Shown: in pieces, positions 62,966 to 64,000 of the stretch
Layout: every line of letters begins with the position of its first letter
How positions within the stretch are numbered: position 1 is the first letter of the stretch
NCBI RefSeq assembly: GCF_030272615.1
Contig: NC_081414.1
Span: 4,463,501 to 4,527,500 of the forward strand
Origin: Cryptomeria japonica
Lineage: Eukaryota > Streptophyta > Pinopsida > Cupressales > Cupressaceae
Direction: 5' to 3'
DNA: 64,000 bases
Notes under the pieces: generated by a model
The model's database searches: none
The model's input: only the letters and a program-made list of their open reading frames with translations
What the model was told of the DNA's origin: nothing
Program-made: the position numbers and the translations under genes

Positions 62966-64000
62966 ATGTTGATTTCGTATTCTACTCATCGATTGGAGCG
63001 CGTGCGGAGGTATAGGAGGCTAACCGCATATGGACCACCAGTAAGTGCACATTTTTTACCCCTTTTGAATTTTTGATTTTATCGTTTCTGGTATTTTTTT
63101 GAATTTTCTATTCGGATTTTATGTTTTAGCGCATCGCGTCGAAAGGGTAGCGCATACAAAAAATTTCATAGCGCGTAGGGTCCAGTTAATAGGGTAAGCG
63201 TCTGAATGTTTTAGGATAGCGCATAGGCAGGCTAGGGTAGCGCTTCGAGTTAGGTTAGCGCACTGGGTGCATAGGATAGCATAGAGGGTAAGTCGCGTAG
63301 CGCGTAGGAAAAACCTAACGCATAGGGCTTGTAGGAAGTCACATAAGGAGGGTAAGATAGCGCATAGGTGTAACCTAGCGCATAGGGGTAAATTCGTAGC
63401 GCATAGAGAAAACAAGCTAGTGCATAAACTATGTTTAGCGTAGAGGGTATTTTAGGGGGCGCATGCAAAGAAAAGGATAGTGCATAGGGTTTGTTTAGCG
63501 CATACGGTTGGTCAAGTAGCACATAGACAAAACAACATAGCGCATGAGATGCAGACAGGTGAGATGACAATGACACCTGAGGATTGTTATAGGATTTTGC
63601 GGATTCCTATAGTAGGTGCACTACTACCATATGAGCAAACAGAGGAGGGTGGGACTGAGGCATTCCGTCGGGTTTTTCAAGATGATACCATTTGTGGGTA
63701 TGAGATCCCATGGCAGGAGTTTCTGGATTTGGATTATGCTCCTCTACCCTCGGTTCTAGCAGGTTTCATTGGTGGTTTTCTATGTCCCGATCGTAGGTCA
63801 AAGGGATTGTCCGTTGGATGGGGGTTAGTGTTGGAGGACATGGTGACACAGGGTCATCACTTTCCATGGGGATCAGCGATGTTGACCCATCTATACAAGG
63901 ATCTTCATGAGGTAGTATACCTTAGATACGATAGTCTATCAGCTGGTGTGACACTCTTCCAGGTATGGGCATGGGAGCATATTCCTGCAGCTAGGCCATT
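62966..64000 (+). CDS. PMD (MAIN-like/PP7-long-like) gene, antisense in Gyp-3, partial
   Basis: Exon 1 (62,966-63,040) encodes 25 residues from MLISYSTHRLERVRR and ends at donor GTAAGT. A likely intron runs 63,041-63,554 and ends GATGCAG. Exon 2 (63,555 to window end) is open for 148 codons without a stop: GEMTMTPEDCYRILRIPIVG, PLPSVLAGFIGGFLCPDRR, GLSVGWG, HLYKDLHEVVY and VWAWEHIPAARP. These match the Gyp-2 PMD copy motif for motif. About 65 residues at the start of its exon 2 (GLRDWL to AERWHS) are missing here, so this copy may be internally deleted. It is the least damaged gene in the window. Confidence 0.8.
63128..63548 (+). repeat. AGCGC array in the Gyp-3 PMD gene
   Basis: About twenty monomers with core AGCGCATAGG, of length 21, 21 and 18 bp repeated five times as a 60-bp higher-order unit after an irregular start (21, 21, 27). 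All lengths are multiples of three. The frame of the array is the frame of exon 2, but four or five stops interrupt it. It lies in the predicted intron. Confidence 0.85.

Larger units (their letters stand above)
61163..64000 (-). mobile_element. Gyp-3: 3' end of an antisense Gypsy element
   Basis: The 3' LTR ends at 62,550, with a polypurine tract at 62,551 and a PMD gene on the opposite strand, the same layout as the Gyp-2 3' end. The element continues past the window. It is more diverged than the other Gypsy copies (LTR start TGTAGACATATAAAAATG). Confidence 0.7.

Noticed and set aside
63119-63576. Minus-strand frames rich in Ala-Leu-Tyr/Cys over the AGCGC array
   Set aside because: They arise from the triplet-spaced repeat read on the opposite strand to the PMD gene. 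There is no start context or homologue.

Overview
This window looks like repeat-dense nuclear DNA from a plant with a large genome. A gymnosperm is my best guess, but that is inference. It is AT-rich, I found no intact host gene, and nearly everything recognisable is a retrotransposon, most with premature stops. The main families are Tat-lineage Ty3/Gypsy elements (protease, G-patch, RT, a second plant-type RNase H, integrase), Sirevirus-like non-autonomous Ty1/Copia elements, one TRIM, one long candidate solo LTR and one decayed transposase-like gene of unknown superfamily.

Layout. 1-10,526: Gypsy element Gyp-1 (+), made of an LTR remnant, decayed gag-pol, a 3' non-coding region with a minisatellite, and the C-terminal half of an antisense plant-mobile-domain (PMD) gene. 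10,527-16,718: Copia element Cop-1 (-), inserted in that PMD gene. 16,719-18,900: mostly unassigned. 19,045-23,600: transposase-like pseudogene (+) interrupted by a 351-bp TRIM. 25,600-29,470: decayed gene (-) that looks distantly related to the extra ORF of the Copia elements. 30,127-61,162: a nest. The LTR of Copia Cop-3 (+) is split by Gypsy Gyp-2 (+, 30,243-59,454). Gyp-2 in turn contains Copia Cop-2 (-, 31,731-36,420, target duplication GAGCT), a 3.37-kb candidate solo LTR (38,223-41,593, target duplication AAAAG) and an inverted Gypsy copy, Gyp-2i (-, 44,537-53,925), in place of its own pol. 61,163-64,000: the 3' end of another antisense Gypsy element (Gyp-3), with a PMD gene reading out of the window on the + strand.

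How the parts work together. The Gypsy family appears to carry a PMD gene antisense to the element, between pol and the 3' LTR. In two copies this gene has its own TATA box, a first exon of exactly 75 bp with the shared motif HRLERVRR, a splice donor, and an intron filled by an array of roughly 20-bp monomers with the core AGCGC. A third AGCGC array lies in the 5' leader of Gyp-2. The Copia elements lack pol. They keep a short coiled-coil/CCHC Gag-like protein and a large extra ORF placed before repeated polypurine tracts. These two arrangements are the best candidates here for under-described biology.
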